Source: Anniella stebbinsi
Taxonomy: Eukaryota; Chordata; Lepidosauria; Squamata; Anniellidae
DNA length: 64,000 nt
Reading direction: 5' to 3'
NCBI GenBank assembly: GCA_029215795.1
Contig: JARDYH010000003.1
Span: 106,359,882 to 106,423,881 of the forward strand
In this document: positions 1 to 9,960 of the stretch, one piece after another
Numbering within the stretch: position 1 is the stretch's first letter
Layout of the letters: each line of letters starts with the position of its first letter
The notes under the pieces: model-generated
Told to the model about the DNA's origin: nothing
The model's input: the letters and a program-made list of their open reading frames with translations, nothing else
The model's database searches: none
Made by a program: the position numbers and the translations under genes

Positions 1-1107
1 GGAGTTGCTATCTGGTGTACCGCAAGGTGCCATCCTTTCCCCAATGCTGTTTAACATTTACATGAAACCGCTGGGAGAGATCATCCGGAGGCATGGGGTG
101 GGGTACTATCTATATGCTGATGACACCCAAATATATTTCTCTATGCCTTCAACAACATCGTCAGCTAAGGACAGTGTGTCTCCTCTGAACGAATGCTTGG
201 AGGCGGTAATGGGCTGGATGAGGAAAAACAAACTGAAGCTGAATCCAGACAAGACGGAGGTGCTTGCTGTCAAAGGCCCCAACCTGGGTTTGGAGGTGTG
301 TCAACCAGTTCTGGATGGGGTTACACCCCCCCTGAAAGACTGTGTTCGCAGCTTGGGGGTACTCCTGGATCCGTCGCTCCAGATGACAGCTCAGATTGAT
401 GCGACGGCCAGGAGTGCCTACTATCAGCTTTGGCTGATACGCCAGCTGCGCCCCTTCCTAGAGTCGGAAGACCTAAAGACGGTAGTGCACGCGCTGGTAA
501 CTTCGAGGCTCGACTTCTGCAATGCGCTGTACATAGGGCTACCTTTGTGCCTAGTCCGGAAACTTCAACTTGTTCAAAATATGGCAGCCAGGTTGGTCAC
601 CGGTACACCTAGGGGTGACCACATTACACCAGTTTTAAAATCACTTTACTGGCTGCCGGTCAGTTTCCGGGCAAAGTATAAAGTGTTGGTTATTACCTTT
701 AAAGCCCTACATGGTTTGGGACCAGGCTACCTACAGGATTGCCTTCTCCTGTACAATCCGCCCCGCACTCTTAGGTCCTCTGGGAAGAACATACTCAAGC
801 CAGCCAGAACTAGGCTGGCGAGTGTTACCCAGAGTACCTTCTCTTCTATGGCTCCCAGACTATGGAATGTTCTGCCATAGGAGGTTAGACAAATTGACAG
901 TCTTCATGAATTCAAGAGAGTCATGAAGACTGTTATCTTCCGGCAGGCCTATCTGGATGAATTTTAAATGTTTTAATGATGTGTTTCTCTTGTTTTAATT
1001 TTTTTAACTTTGTCATGCTTGTATTTGCATTGTGTTCCCCACCTCGATCCATAGTGAGAGGCGGGTTATAAATAAATAATTATTATTATTATTATTATTA
1101 TTATTAT
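1..1107 (+). mobile_element. L2-clade LINE, 3' half (family A), 5' end outside window
   Basis: An open frame at 5-880 encodes the second half of a non-LTR reverse transcriptase. It begins at RT motif B ([20 protein letters not shown]), continues through motif C (YLYADDTQ) and the motif-D region ([12 protein letters not shown]), and ends in the C-terminal block typical of L2/CR1-superfamily elements ([43 protein letters not shown]). A stop follows NVLP, but coding similarity (EVRQIDSLHEFKR) continues past it, so the copy is probably dead. The 3' UTR ends in a GC-rich stem (ccacctcgatcc / gaggcgggt) followed by (TTA)n at about 1073-1107. The same 3' end recurs at 7.6 kb, 31.9 kb and 61.9 kb. 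Clade assignment is by motif only. Confidence 0.85.
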
Positions 1108-1170
1108 AAGAATTTTTGTCAGTCTTCAAACTCTACAGTTTGAAAGTTGCATTAGGAACTGACACATACG

Positions 1171-1437
1171 TTATCTTTTCGGCGCCAGGTCAAGACTTTC
1201 CTCTTCTCTCAGGCATTTGGCAATATCTGAGGAGCCTGGGTTTGTTTTGTTTTGTTTTGTTTTTGTAGTTTTTGAAGTGTTGATGTGGTTTTTAAATGTA
1301 TAGATTGTGTGTATGTTGTATGTTTTTGCTGTTTTCATTTTTTTATATTGTTTTTAATTGTTTTTAATCCTATGTAAACCGCCCAGAGAGCTTCGGCTAT
1401 GGGGCGGTATACAAATGTAATAAATAAATAAATAAAC
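1171..1437 (+). mobile_element. LINE family B 3' end, truncated
   Basis: This fragment starts in the last coding residues (ctttccTCTTCTCTCAGGCA, ending at TGA) and runs through a T-rich 3' UTR to the terminal hairpin (accgcccagagagcttcggc ... ggggcggtat) and an (AAATA)n-type tail. It is nearly the same as the 3' end of the copy at 35738-36328. It lacks all RT motifs and is a 5'-truncated insertion. Confidence 0.8.
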
Positions 1438-1449
1438 TACAAAAAGCCA

Positions 1450-2175
1450 CCCCCATGCACATCAGTATGGATAACCTGGCTTCAGCTGTCTATGCTCAGG
1501 TAACCTCCAAGTTAGATTACTGCAATGAGCTCTATGTAGGGCTACCTTTGAAAATGCTTCAGAAGCTGCAGCTTGTGCAAAATGCAGTGGCCAGATTGAT
1601 AATGGCGACTAGAAGGTTCAAATATGTAAGACCAACTCTGGCCTCCTTGCATTGGCTGCCTGTATGTTTCCAAGCCCAATTCAAGGTGCTGGTTTTAACC
1701 TATAAAGCCTTACATGGCTCAGGACCACAATATCTGATGAAGTGCCTCTCCAAACATGAACCTATCCTTATACTAAGCTCAACATCTAAGGGAGTTCTCT
1801 GGGTGCTTACTCCAAAAGAGGCTTGGAAGATGGCAACAAGGGAGAGGGCTTCCTTGGTGGTGACTCTCCAATTGTGAAAAGATCTCCCCAACAAGGCCCA
1901 CCTGGTGCCAACATTGCTATCTTTTCAATGCCAGGTTAAGACTTTTCTCACGTATTTGGCAGCATGTGATAAGTTTTAATCAATCCTGGATTTGTTTTAG
2001 TTTGGCTGATTGCTAAAAGTTGTTTTAAGATGTATGTTGTCTCTGTGCAAACTGTCTGTTGTGCATTTATGTTTTTAAATTCTGCATATTGTTTTAATGT
2101 TTTTAATTTTTGTAAATCACCCAGAGAGCTTCAACTATGGGGTGGTATAGAAATGTAATAAATAATAATAATTTG
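1450..2175 (+). mobile_element. LINE family B fragment with RT C-terminal frame
   Basis: A frame at 1455-1877 encodes the carboxy-terminal block of an L2/CR1-type ORF2 (SKLDYCNELYVGLPLKMLQK, HWLPVCFQAQFKVLVLTYKA, GPQYLMKCLSKHEP, EAWKMATRERASLVV). An in-frame TGA interrupts it (LQL stop KDLPNKAH), and coding similarity continues to about 1970. The 3' UTR carries the family B terminal stem (cacccagagagcttcaacta) and an AATAAT tail. It lies directly behind another family B tail, so two independent insertions sit in tandem. It is inactive. Confidence 0.82.
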
Positions 2176-2594
2176 TGGCATATATAATGTTGTATGAAGA
2201 GGGAAGAAGAAGAAAAAGAGAGTAGCTCTCTTCCAATTAACAAGAGCTCCCTGAACTGGTGATTCTTACTATATATTTTTCTGTTATGTCATTTATGTCT
2301 TACTTATCTACCATGATGGAACTCAGTGCAGCATACATGGGGCTTGCAAGCAGTCTCCCATCCAGTCAATGGTTAGACCCTGACCTGCTTTGCTTTAATC
2401 AGTCTTTTTCACTCAGTGAGTGTAGTTGCAAAGGACTTTCTGTATGCTCAAAGACCATCTGCTTTATTATTTTATATACTCCAGAATATCCAAAGTAGGT
2501 TATGGGGCAAGCCCTGGCAAGCCCCTGCTCCAAAGTGCTTAGGATTGCAGTCAACAGTTCAACACCCTTATCCAAACCTATGCATACCTAGAGA

Positions 2595-3527
2595 TGTAAA
2601 ATTTCTGGAAATTTTGAAGCCATGGAAAAAAACCGTCCGTCCCCCCCCAAAATGGGAATTTACGGAAAAATGGGGAAAAAATGCAATATTAGCACTTTTT
2701 ACAGATTGAAAGTCACTTTGTTACTTTAAGAACATAAAATGTAGTTATGTACAAGTTGGTTTGGCATAAAATTATCACATTTGGTATATTAAAAGTATAT
2801 TGTATTCAAGCAATTATTACAAATTAAATTAACTTTTTAAAATTTTTACTTCTTTTTTTTAAAAAAAAAACCAAATGGAGCTACAAGCTCCTGAACTGTA
2901 AGGAACATCTGAACTGCAAGGAACTTCTTTGGTTTTGCCAGTTTATGAGAGCAGGCAAAAAACAATTTAAAAAACAAACAGAAGAAACCATCAATATTAG
3001 TAACAAAGAAAATTATTTATGTCTCCGCTAGTCCTCCACAGTGTCAAGCAGACATAAAGCACCCATTCCCATAAAAAGAACTGAGAAAAAAGGGGGACCA
3101 AGCTTCAATGAATATGCATGGAATTTAAACAGGCCTATTTTCTGAGCTACAGTATAGCTATCACTATCCCTTTCAGTCTCTGCTTCAATGGCAGTGCCCC
3201 CTAGAGGCAGAAATGCATCTTGCTCTTGCATTTGAGAGTTGTAGTCTCAGTTTGCAGCCTAGGACTTGTTTGTCCTTGGTGCACAGAAATTGTAATCTGA
3301 TACTGTACATAGTTTTTAGACATCATTTGGAGAAGTAAATATATAAACAATTTGTCTTAAACATTGTATGTATCATGTTAAAATAAAGCATTCCATAATC
3401 CATTTTTTCTTCATTTTTTTTTCAAATTTTCCATTTTTTCAGGGCAAAAAAGGCTTCAGAAAAAAATGGAAAAAAACAGGAAAACCATTTTTTTCCTGAA
3501 TTTTTCCGGGTTTTTTCCAGGCCTTCA
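2595..3527. mobile_element. Unidentified 933-bp insertion with 12-bp target duplication
   Basis: The 12-mer CATACCTAGAGA occurs at 2583-2594 and 3528-3539, directly flanking this segment. The left end is purine-rich (tgtaaaatttctggaaattt, then GGAAAAA runs). The right end, read in reverse complement, is also rich in GGAAAAA runs (tgaaggcctggaaaaaaccc), so the two ends are loosely inverted. The middle is AT-rich and has no recognisable coding sequence. A 12-bp duplication fits LINE-mediated insertion better than a hAT (8 bp) or Tc1 (TA) element. I do not recognise the family. Confidence 0.5.
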
Positions 3528-3539
3528 CATACCTAGAGA

Positions 3540-4091
3540 GAGAAGTGTTGAAATCGGTGTTACTTTCCTCCAAATAAATATCAAAATATTGAAGTTACTT
3601 TACCATTTTTAATATATACTTGTAAAATGTTACATAATGTATTGGAAGTGACCAGTATAACTGCATGTATATTATATAGGTATACTAGGCAAGGAGTTAG
3701 GTGGCAGTGGCTCCCTCAGCACTGCACCTTGGGGATGTCCAATTTCTGGATGCTCCAGGTTGCTCCTGGGTGCTCGACAGTGAGTGCTTCAGGTACTAGA
3801 AATGTATTCTGGCACAGAAACTCACTCCCTGACAAGAGGTCAGCTTCTATAACAAAGCTTTTAACATCCATCAGTAGGGACTCCCACATGCTCTGGCTTT
3901 ACGTACAACTTTATGTATAGACATGTTATATTCTGGGACTCACAGAGACAGGTGTTAAAAATAAAGTATTTCTTATATATCTTACAACTTCAAACCATTT
4001 TTTAAAGTTTCCTTATGAGTGAAATTGTAGTTATCTGGACTAATATTTGGTGGGGCCAAATAAATTTGTCATAGGAGATGGATCTGACCAT
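3540..4091. other. No recognisable feature
   Basis: AT-rich sequence with no convincing exon. The open frame at 3627-3920 has no recognisable domain and no coding-like composition. Confidence 0.4.
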
Positions 4092-4218
4092 CTTAAGGAT
4101 GCAATCCTATGCATGTTTAGACAGAAGGTAGTCCAAAAACTCCCAGCATTCCCCAGCCAGCCATGATAGGAGTTATAAGACTTTTTCTGTCTAAACATGC
4201 ATAGGATTGCACCCTAAG
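4092..4218. mobile_element. Hairpin MITE, copy 1
   Basis: Two arms of about 28 bp (tgcaatcctatgcatgttta and its inverse) enclose a core with the words actcccagcattccccagcc. The termini read cttaagga and ccctaag. A diverged copy with the same arms and core is at 11902-12035. No coding capacity. It is a non-autonomous DNA-transposon-like foldback repeat; superfamily unknown. Confidence 0.7.
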
Positions 4219-5037
4219 CCTCCGTTTATACATAAACCTATGACCTGATGGTGCCTGCCTGCATGCCACTTGCAGAACATCAGTCCTCTCTGTGGGGTGT
4301 ATTTAGCATACCAAGTAAACAATACAGCCACCAAGGACACAACAGCCATGCCACAAGACATTCATATAAAGGCCAGTTTACCCATTATCTATGCACCATG
4401 GTGGCCACTTCCTTATGTCTGGATGACAGACCAATGTCTAAATCCAGTAATCATGCAGCTTGAAGGGATGATGCAGAATATTACCACCATAGCTCGACCT
4501 AACAACACATGGAGCAGACTGAGGTGGTGAATGTTGAGATGGTAACACAGACTGCACCACTTTGGACAAGAGTAAATACTTTACTTTTGAACACCTCGCC
4601 ATGTAAAAACAAACTCCCTGAAAGCAGAAAATTGGCACATAAGGGAATGGCCACTTTGCTAGTTTTCTAAAGAGTGTTCTAAAACGTGATTTCTCTAACT
4701 GTAATTTGAAGTGGTACCACTTATTTTACCACCTTAGCGTGGTGCGATCTCATCAGCAGCACTGACTTCCTGAGGTCCCACGAGATCCACCCATCCCATA
4801 TAATCAGCAGATTTCGAGTTATCACTGCAATGCCGGATGCACCTAGGGGAAAAGGGAAGCACGTTGCAAGGGCAATGATTGGATAGGCAGATGGGCCCCA
4901 ACGCCTCCCTTACATTTCATTGTTCCTCCTAATTACGTATGTGATTATACCTTACAGACTAACCTTTGTGCACGTTTACAAGGGAGTAAGTAAGGAAGCG
5001 TTCTAATGACCCTTAAAAATTGCAGTCCTGTAGTTCG

Positions 5038-5070
<33 letters not shown>

Positions 5071-5508
5071 TTAAATTGGAGAGCTTCTGAAATCCTACAA
5101 TTTTCTTTTTAAGAAAATGCATATTCTAACGTAACTTTTAAGAACACCACCTTTTAATGAATAAAACCCGACACGATTCGGCCAAAGCTGACGTTTTCAA
5201 ATCCCGTTGAAATCCATTGCACCTAAACAAAAGTGCTTCCTCATAGGAGGATCGTGAGCCTTAACATTCAAAACTTGTTGCAAGAAAGTAACGCGTGGGT
5301 TTCACCAGCTCCCCTTCCCATCTCCGCCGGGTCTACATGCTCAAAATAGGGAAAGCCCCAAAGATTTCCACGAGAGAACAGGTTTCATTTGCTTCGAGAA
5401 CCGGCTTCTGCCCCTTCACAGCTCATTTAGGAGGTGGGGGAGCTAAACGGCTGCGCCTTCTCCTCCTGGCAAAGCAAACATTTTGCGGCGTTGCGGTTGT
5501 TTCCTTAC
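4219..5508. other. Putative intron or intergenic DNA with (TTA)n
   Basis: Mostly unique sequence. A perfect (ATT)n tract lies at about 5038-5071. From about 5160 CpG density rises toward the signal-peptide exon. Frames at 4248-4638 show no recognisable protein. Confidence 0.4.
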
Positions 5509-5584
5509 CTTGTCCGCTGTGCAAAGGCACCAAAGCCAGAAAAAGGAGACGCTGCAGAAGCCGGATCCAACGGGGATTGTCCAT
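5509..5584 (-). CDS. FBLN1: Candidate first coding exon with signal peptide, possibly FBLN1 exon 1
   Basis: On the minus strand an ATG at 5584-5582 opens 25 codons plus one base, encoding a classic secretory signal: basic N-region (MDNPRWIRLLQR), hydrophobic core (LLFLALVPL) and a small-residue end (HSGQ plus G). The exon stops exactly at a consensus donor, AAG|GTAAGG, leaving phase 1. The surrounding 5.2-6.3 kb is richer in CpG than its neighbours. Human FBLN1 (a secreted calcium-binding matrix glycoprotein) has a short signal-peptide exon 1 and lies next to RIBC2, downstream and in the same orientation, as here. The residues do not themselves identify fibulin-1, so the gene name is a synteny inference. 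The start codon context is not strong. It could be another secreted protein, or a chance frame. Confidence 0.45.
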
Positions 5585-6330
5585 CAGTTTGTTGGGCGGG
5601 GGGGGCGAATCCCGAGATAGAAAGTATAGAGGGAGCACAGAAGCTTCAGGCAGTGGCTTAATTCTCTCTGTCTCTGTCTTTTTATGTTATAGATTTTTGT
5701 TCCTACCACCGCTCAAGTTTTCCGAGCTGCCCAAGACCGTCTGGGAAGGAAGGAGCCTGGAAGAATTACCGCCCCCCCCCCCCCCGACAAAGTAAGTTCA
5801 CGAAAAGTTAATTCACCGCCTCCTTTCCTTTCTTTCAATTATCCCGCTTGCAAGCGTTTCAGGCAAAACATCGCCTGGAGGCAGGGCCTTTTAAAAGTCA
5901 TATGTTAGATCCAGGGGTGGTCCTCCCCCTCCTCTCCCTCTCAATTTAGGGACCTTTGGAGACAACCTAGTGGCCAAGGCTGTTTAGTTCAGTTTTCCTC
6001 TCCTAAACAGAACGGGAATTCTCGAAATACCTTCAGCGCAAGCAAAATGCCACAAAAGCAACGAGTAGGATGCAAAGGGGGGGGGGGGGACTAAAGACCT
6101 CAAACTAGCAGTCCATTTCTTTAACAAACAACAACAACAACAAGCGGCTCGTTCACACAAACGTGGCCCTTAAAGTAATTGTACGATCCTGAAAATCTCT
6201 CTATGCTTATTTCTAACGATTAAGGCAAACGCTGAAACAGAAACTAAAGCCAACCCTGCAAAGGAAGCAATCCGAACGTTTTCAAAGGGAAGCAAACTCA
6301 TTTCCATGGCATCTCTCGCTCCCCTTTTAT
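5585..6330 (-). promoter_or_regulatory. Possible promoter / 5' UTR of the signal-peptide exon
   Basis: This lies upstream of the ATG on the minus strand. It is moderately CpG-rich, with poly-C tracts at about 5770-5785 and 6076-6089 and a TATA-like word (ctataacataaaaa, about 5678-5692, minus). No transcription start can be fixed from sequence alone. Confidence 0.25.
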
Positions 6331-6965
6331 CTTATGCAAACAAATGCAGCCTGATCTTTGGCCGAAAGGAGGATCTGGTCTAGAGCCCATCAATCTCCCT
6401 CCTGTTGGGCTGTTTGTGTCAGGATTAGTTTAACTGGGGGTCAAATGTTATTTAAATAGTAGCTAATGGTGCTTGGCCCCCTGTCTACATGTGCCCCTTG
6501 CCTCTACCGCCTCCACCTAAGCACCACCTCAGTTTAAACAGAAGTTTGCTAGTATCACAAGCAGGCCGTTAATGATTTACAAAATTGGTCTTTCTACAAC
6601 CAATCTAATCTTAAAACTAGCGTTAGTTAGTGCTCTGGGATCTAATGAGTTAGTTTAAGAATCTATGAACTGTTGTGCTAGATCAGACCAACATCTGTTT
6701 CCAACAGGCTTTGCGTGCTCGCAAGCAGTATGTGCAGTAGAGATGAATGCTGATTTCTCCTGTTTGTCACCAGCATTAATTGTCACATTGCAATTAGGTT
6801 GGCTGTTGGCGATTGAGAAATTGCTTTTATTTAGGTATTTATTTTTTAAAAATTGCCCTTGAGCCATTATGTTTTTATTTTAAAATTTGCCCTTGGAATA
6901 ATTGTATACAAATTAAGAATATACCTATGTACAAAATTAGGAAAACACCTATGAGGCTTTGGGGG
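6331..6965. other. No recognisable feature
   Basis: AT-rich unique sequence between the CpG-rich zone and a LINE cluster. The short frames present show no domain. Confidence 0.35.
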
Positions 6966-6996
6966 TCATAGAATCATAGAATTGTGGAGTTGGAAG
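6966..6996 (-). mobile_element. CR1 LINE 3'-end stub
   Basis: The words tcatagaatcatagaattgt and gagttggaag are the reverse complement of the start of a reptilian CR1 3' end. The match stops abruptly at the junction with the next LINE. Only about 31 bp remain. Confidence 0.55.
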
Positions 6997-7605
6997 CTCG
7001 ACTTCTGCAATGCGCTGTACATAGGGCTACCTCTATGCCTAGTCCGGAAACTTCAACTAGTTCAAAATATGGCAGCCAGGTTGGTCACCGGTACATCAAG
7101 GGGTGACCATATTACGCCAGCTTTAAAATCGCTCCACTGGCTGCCAATTCGTTTCCGGGCGAAGTATAAAGTGTTGGTTATTACCTTTAAAGCCCTACAT
7201 GGTTTGGGTCCAGGTTACCTGCGGGTTCGCCTTCTCCCGTACAATCCGCCCCGCACGCTCAGGTCGTCTGGGAAGAACTTACTGCAGTCGGCCAAGACTA
7301 TGGCTGACAACCGTTACCCAGAGGACCTTCTCTTCTGCCGCTCCCAGACTGTGGAATGACCTGCCGGAGGAGACTTGGCAACTTAACAGTCTTTTAGAAT
7401 TTAAGAAAGCCATAAAGACTGTTCTCTTCCGGCAGGCATATCCAGTGGAATTTTAGAATGTTTTAAGGGTGTTTTTAGGATGTTTTAGGATTTTTTATGC
7501 AGTCTTAATAATATGTGTTATGTTTTAATCAGTTTTATGTATTTTATCATGTTGTTGTTCCCCGCCTCGATCCAGATGGAGAGGCGGGTAAGAAATAAAT
7601 TGTTG

Positions 7606-7645
<40 letters not shown>
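6997..7645 (+). mobile_element. L2-clade LINE family A, 5'-truncated copy
   Basis: It starts within the RT C-terminal block ([20 protein letters not shown]) and reads [20 protein letters not shown] and LRSSGKNLLQS. The frame then shifts near 7290-7310: the last residues (RTFSSAAPRLWNDLPEE, FRQAYPVEF) lie in another frame (7199-7456). The 3' UTR ends with the family A stem (ccccgcctcgatcc / gagaggcgggt) and (GTT)n/(ATT)n to about 7645. It is a dead copy of the element at 1-1107. Confidence 0.85.
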
Positions 7646-9042
7646 CATCTAGTCCACCCTCTGCAATGTGCAGGAAAACCAACTCTGCCACCAATGAGAG
7701 CTGGCTGTTCAGACTTCTGAAAAACCTCCAGAAATGGGGAACCTACAACCTCTGAGTAGAGCATGGGGACCTCAAGGGTGATTCCAAGTGAAGAAATGGC
7801 CATCATTTGACAACTTGTTTTTTAAACAAGATTCTTGCCCTATTGCCCACTTGCTTTCAAACAGTGGAGGCTGGTGGCTCCATTTTCAGCAGGGCAGTGA
7901 ATCCGCTCCAGGTTTCAGCCAGAGTTCTAAAAGAACTATCCAAGGTGCAATCAAGGCAACCCCCCCCCCCCTTGGGTAGCTCCTTTAGTGTGGTGTTCTG
8001 ACTGCCTCTGACTGAAATCCGGAGCAGATTCACCATCCCAGTGGCATCGGAACCATCAGCCTCCATTGCTTTCAAAATGTATTTGTTAGGCCTTATTGGT
8101 ATTCATTTAAAGCATTTCTATTCCAACTTTCAGCTGAAATCAGCACCCAGCTTGGCTTACAAAGATGAATGACAGCTTCTGCCTTCAGGCTTACAATATG
8201 AAAGACATGACACAAAGGGAAAAGGGGATTGAGAAGAAGAAACCAAACTCAGGCACTAATTTCTAGTTACAAAGTTCTTACAGATGTGCTTTCTGGCAGG
8301 GAAGGGCAAAGCAAGCTCCCTGCGGCTGTTCCTTCTTTGGCCAGTCTCCTCCTTGCTGTGATGTTCTTCCTGGGAGGCAGGGTATCTGCTTTTCAGTCAC
8401 ATTTTTCAAGGGAAAAACAAGATTGGAAGAACATGCTGGGGAAAGGGATGAGGGTTAAGAATGTTTAGAATGGGATTTGTGGAAATGGCCTGACCCCCAC
8501 CCGCCCACCATCTAGCTTCTTGTTCTGATATTTAATTCCTCACTCTGGAGACTCTGAAAAGGAAGCTAAACCTTTGACATTTCAGGTCAGTCCTTGAGAC
8601 CTGGAAAACCTATTTCGTGTGTGTGTGTGTGTGTTTTGCCACATTGTGATACTAATAAAAAAAACAGTACGGGGACTGAACGTTCACTTTTTTAGATTGA
8701 AGAGAAAAACAAATACAGCCACCGACCACCTTAGCACAAATCTTCACAGAACAGCTGCGCTCCAGGCTTTTACTGCCAGCTCTATCCAAAGCTAAACCGT
8801 TTAGAGGTAAAGTTGGACCAGTGCAGAGGCGAAAATCAAATAAACCTTCAGCCAGGATGATGACTTAATGGAAAGTGTTCTTCTGTGTTTCTATTGCTCC
8901 ATTTGCTTCCAATATTAGTACCTTTCCTTCATGTGTAGCTTATGGAGTATCTGCCGTTTATTGGGATATTTGTATGAAACCTCTCCTCAGAGCAGGCATC
9001 TAATTTTTTTTGTGTTGTAAATAAAATGCTTTGAAACAGAAT
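7646..9042. other. Mostly unique DNA with (GT)n
   Basis: No supported gene. A (GT)n run lies at about 8617-8635 and poly-C at about 7961-7972. Open frames at 7788-8468 lack recognisable domains or splice context. Confidence 0.4.
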
Positions 9043-9300
9043 TGTTATTTATTTATTTAATTACATTTTTATACTGCCCATCAGCCGAAGCTCTCTGGGC
9101 AATGCACAATTAAAAACCATAAAACAAGTATAGATAAATTTAAACCATGAAACGTTTTTTTAAAAAGCAATATAAAACCCAGCTAAGTTAAAAACCAGGG
9201 AAAGCCGGTGTAAAAAGGTATGTTTTCAGGAGGCGTTTGAAAGATGTTACGTTTTCTGCCTCCCAAACCGCAGGAGGGAGGGTTTTCCAGAGGGTGGGTC
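9043..9300 (-). mobile_element. LINE family B 3' end
   Basis: In reverse complement this gives the family B tail: (AAATA)n, the terminal stem (gcccagagagcttcggct) and the poorly conserved 3' UTR, then the last coding part (words for PENIPFYTGF near 9200-9240). Only the 3' end is present. Confidence 0.7.
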
Positions 9301-9540
9301 AATACACCGCCTTAGGGCTTAAGTCAGGAGAGTCTGTCTTGCTTGACGAGAGCTTTTGTTCATCAGGTTCCATCCTTGAGCCATAGCCAGGGTCTGATCT
9401 ATTACTAGCTAGGAACTGCCCTCTGCCTCTCCCAGTTGCTACTAGGTTCCACCCGCTCCCCCTCCACCATCTCCCTGGCACCACCCCTTATCACCCAGGT
9501 GCCTTCTCTCTGAGTCTCAGGGTCTTACACTCTTGAGTAG

Positions 9541-9672
9541 CCTTCCTCAAACTGGGTTCCTCCAGATATTTTGGACTGCAATTCCCATCAGCTCCAACCA
9601 CTGTAATGGCCAGTGATCAACAATGATGGGAGTTGAACTCTAAAACTTCCGGAGAGATCCAGGTTGGGGAAG
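9541..9672. mobile_element. Foldback MITE of the CCTCCAGAT type, copy 1
   Basis: Arms gggttcctccagatattttg ... and ... ggagagatccaggttgggga are imperfect inverse complements around a core with attcccatcagctccaacca and tgatgggagttgaa. Related copies are at 32697-32822 and 51843-51975, with a half copy near 24176-24236. Non-coding, hairpin-forming repeat, probably a non-autonomous DNA transposon. Confidence 0.7.
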
Positions 9673-9755
9673 ACTTGGCCACACAAAAGGAAAACTGCTT
9701 TTAAAAGACACATATGCTAAGAGTGTGATTACCTTTAAAGCCATTCTTCTTTCCA

Positions 9756-9960
9756 TTTATTTTATATTAATTAATTATTAATTAATTACATTTCTATACT
9801 TCCCACTAGCAGAAGCTCTCTGGGCAGTTAACAAAAATGGAAACCGCAAGTACAGCATAAAACAATATAAAATATAAAGGTTTAAAACTACAATATAAAA
9901 GTGCAACGAGAATAAAACCTAGTAGCAATGCAGAGATTTAAAATACAGATTTAAAACAGA
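9756..9960 (-). mobile_element. Degenerate LINE family B 3' end
   Basis: (TTAA)n-rich tail followed by acatttctatacttcccact and agaagctctctgggcagtta, a diverged reverse complement of the family B terminal stem, then A-rich 3' UTR. Older than the 26.5 kb copies. Confidence 0.6.

Noticed and set aside
5423..5795. Plus-strand coding exon with a donor-like gtaagt at about 5792
   Set aside because: The frame is low-complexity and proline/glycine/arginine-biased around poly-G/poly-C tracts. The minus-strand signal-peptide exon explains the region better.
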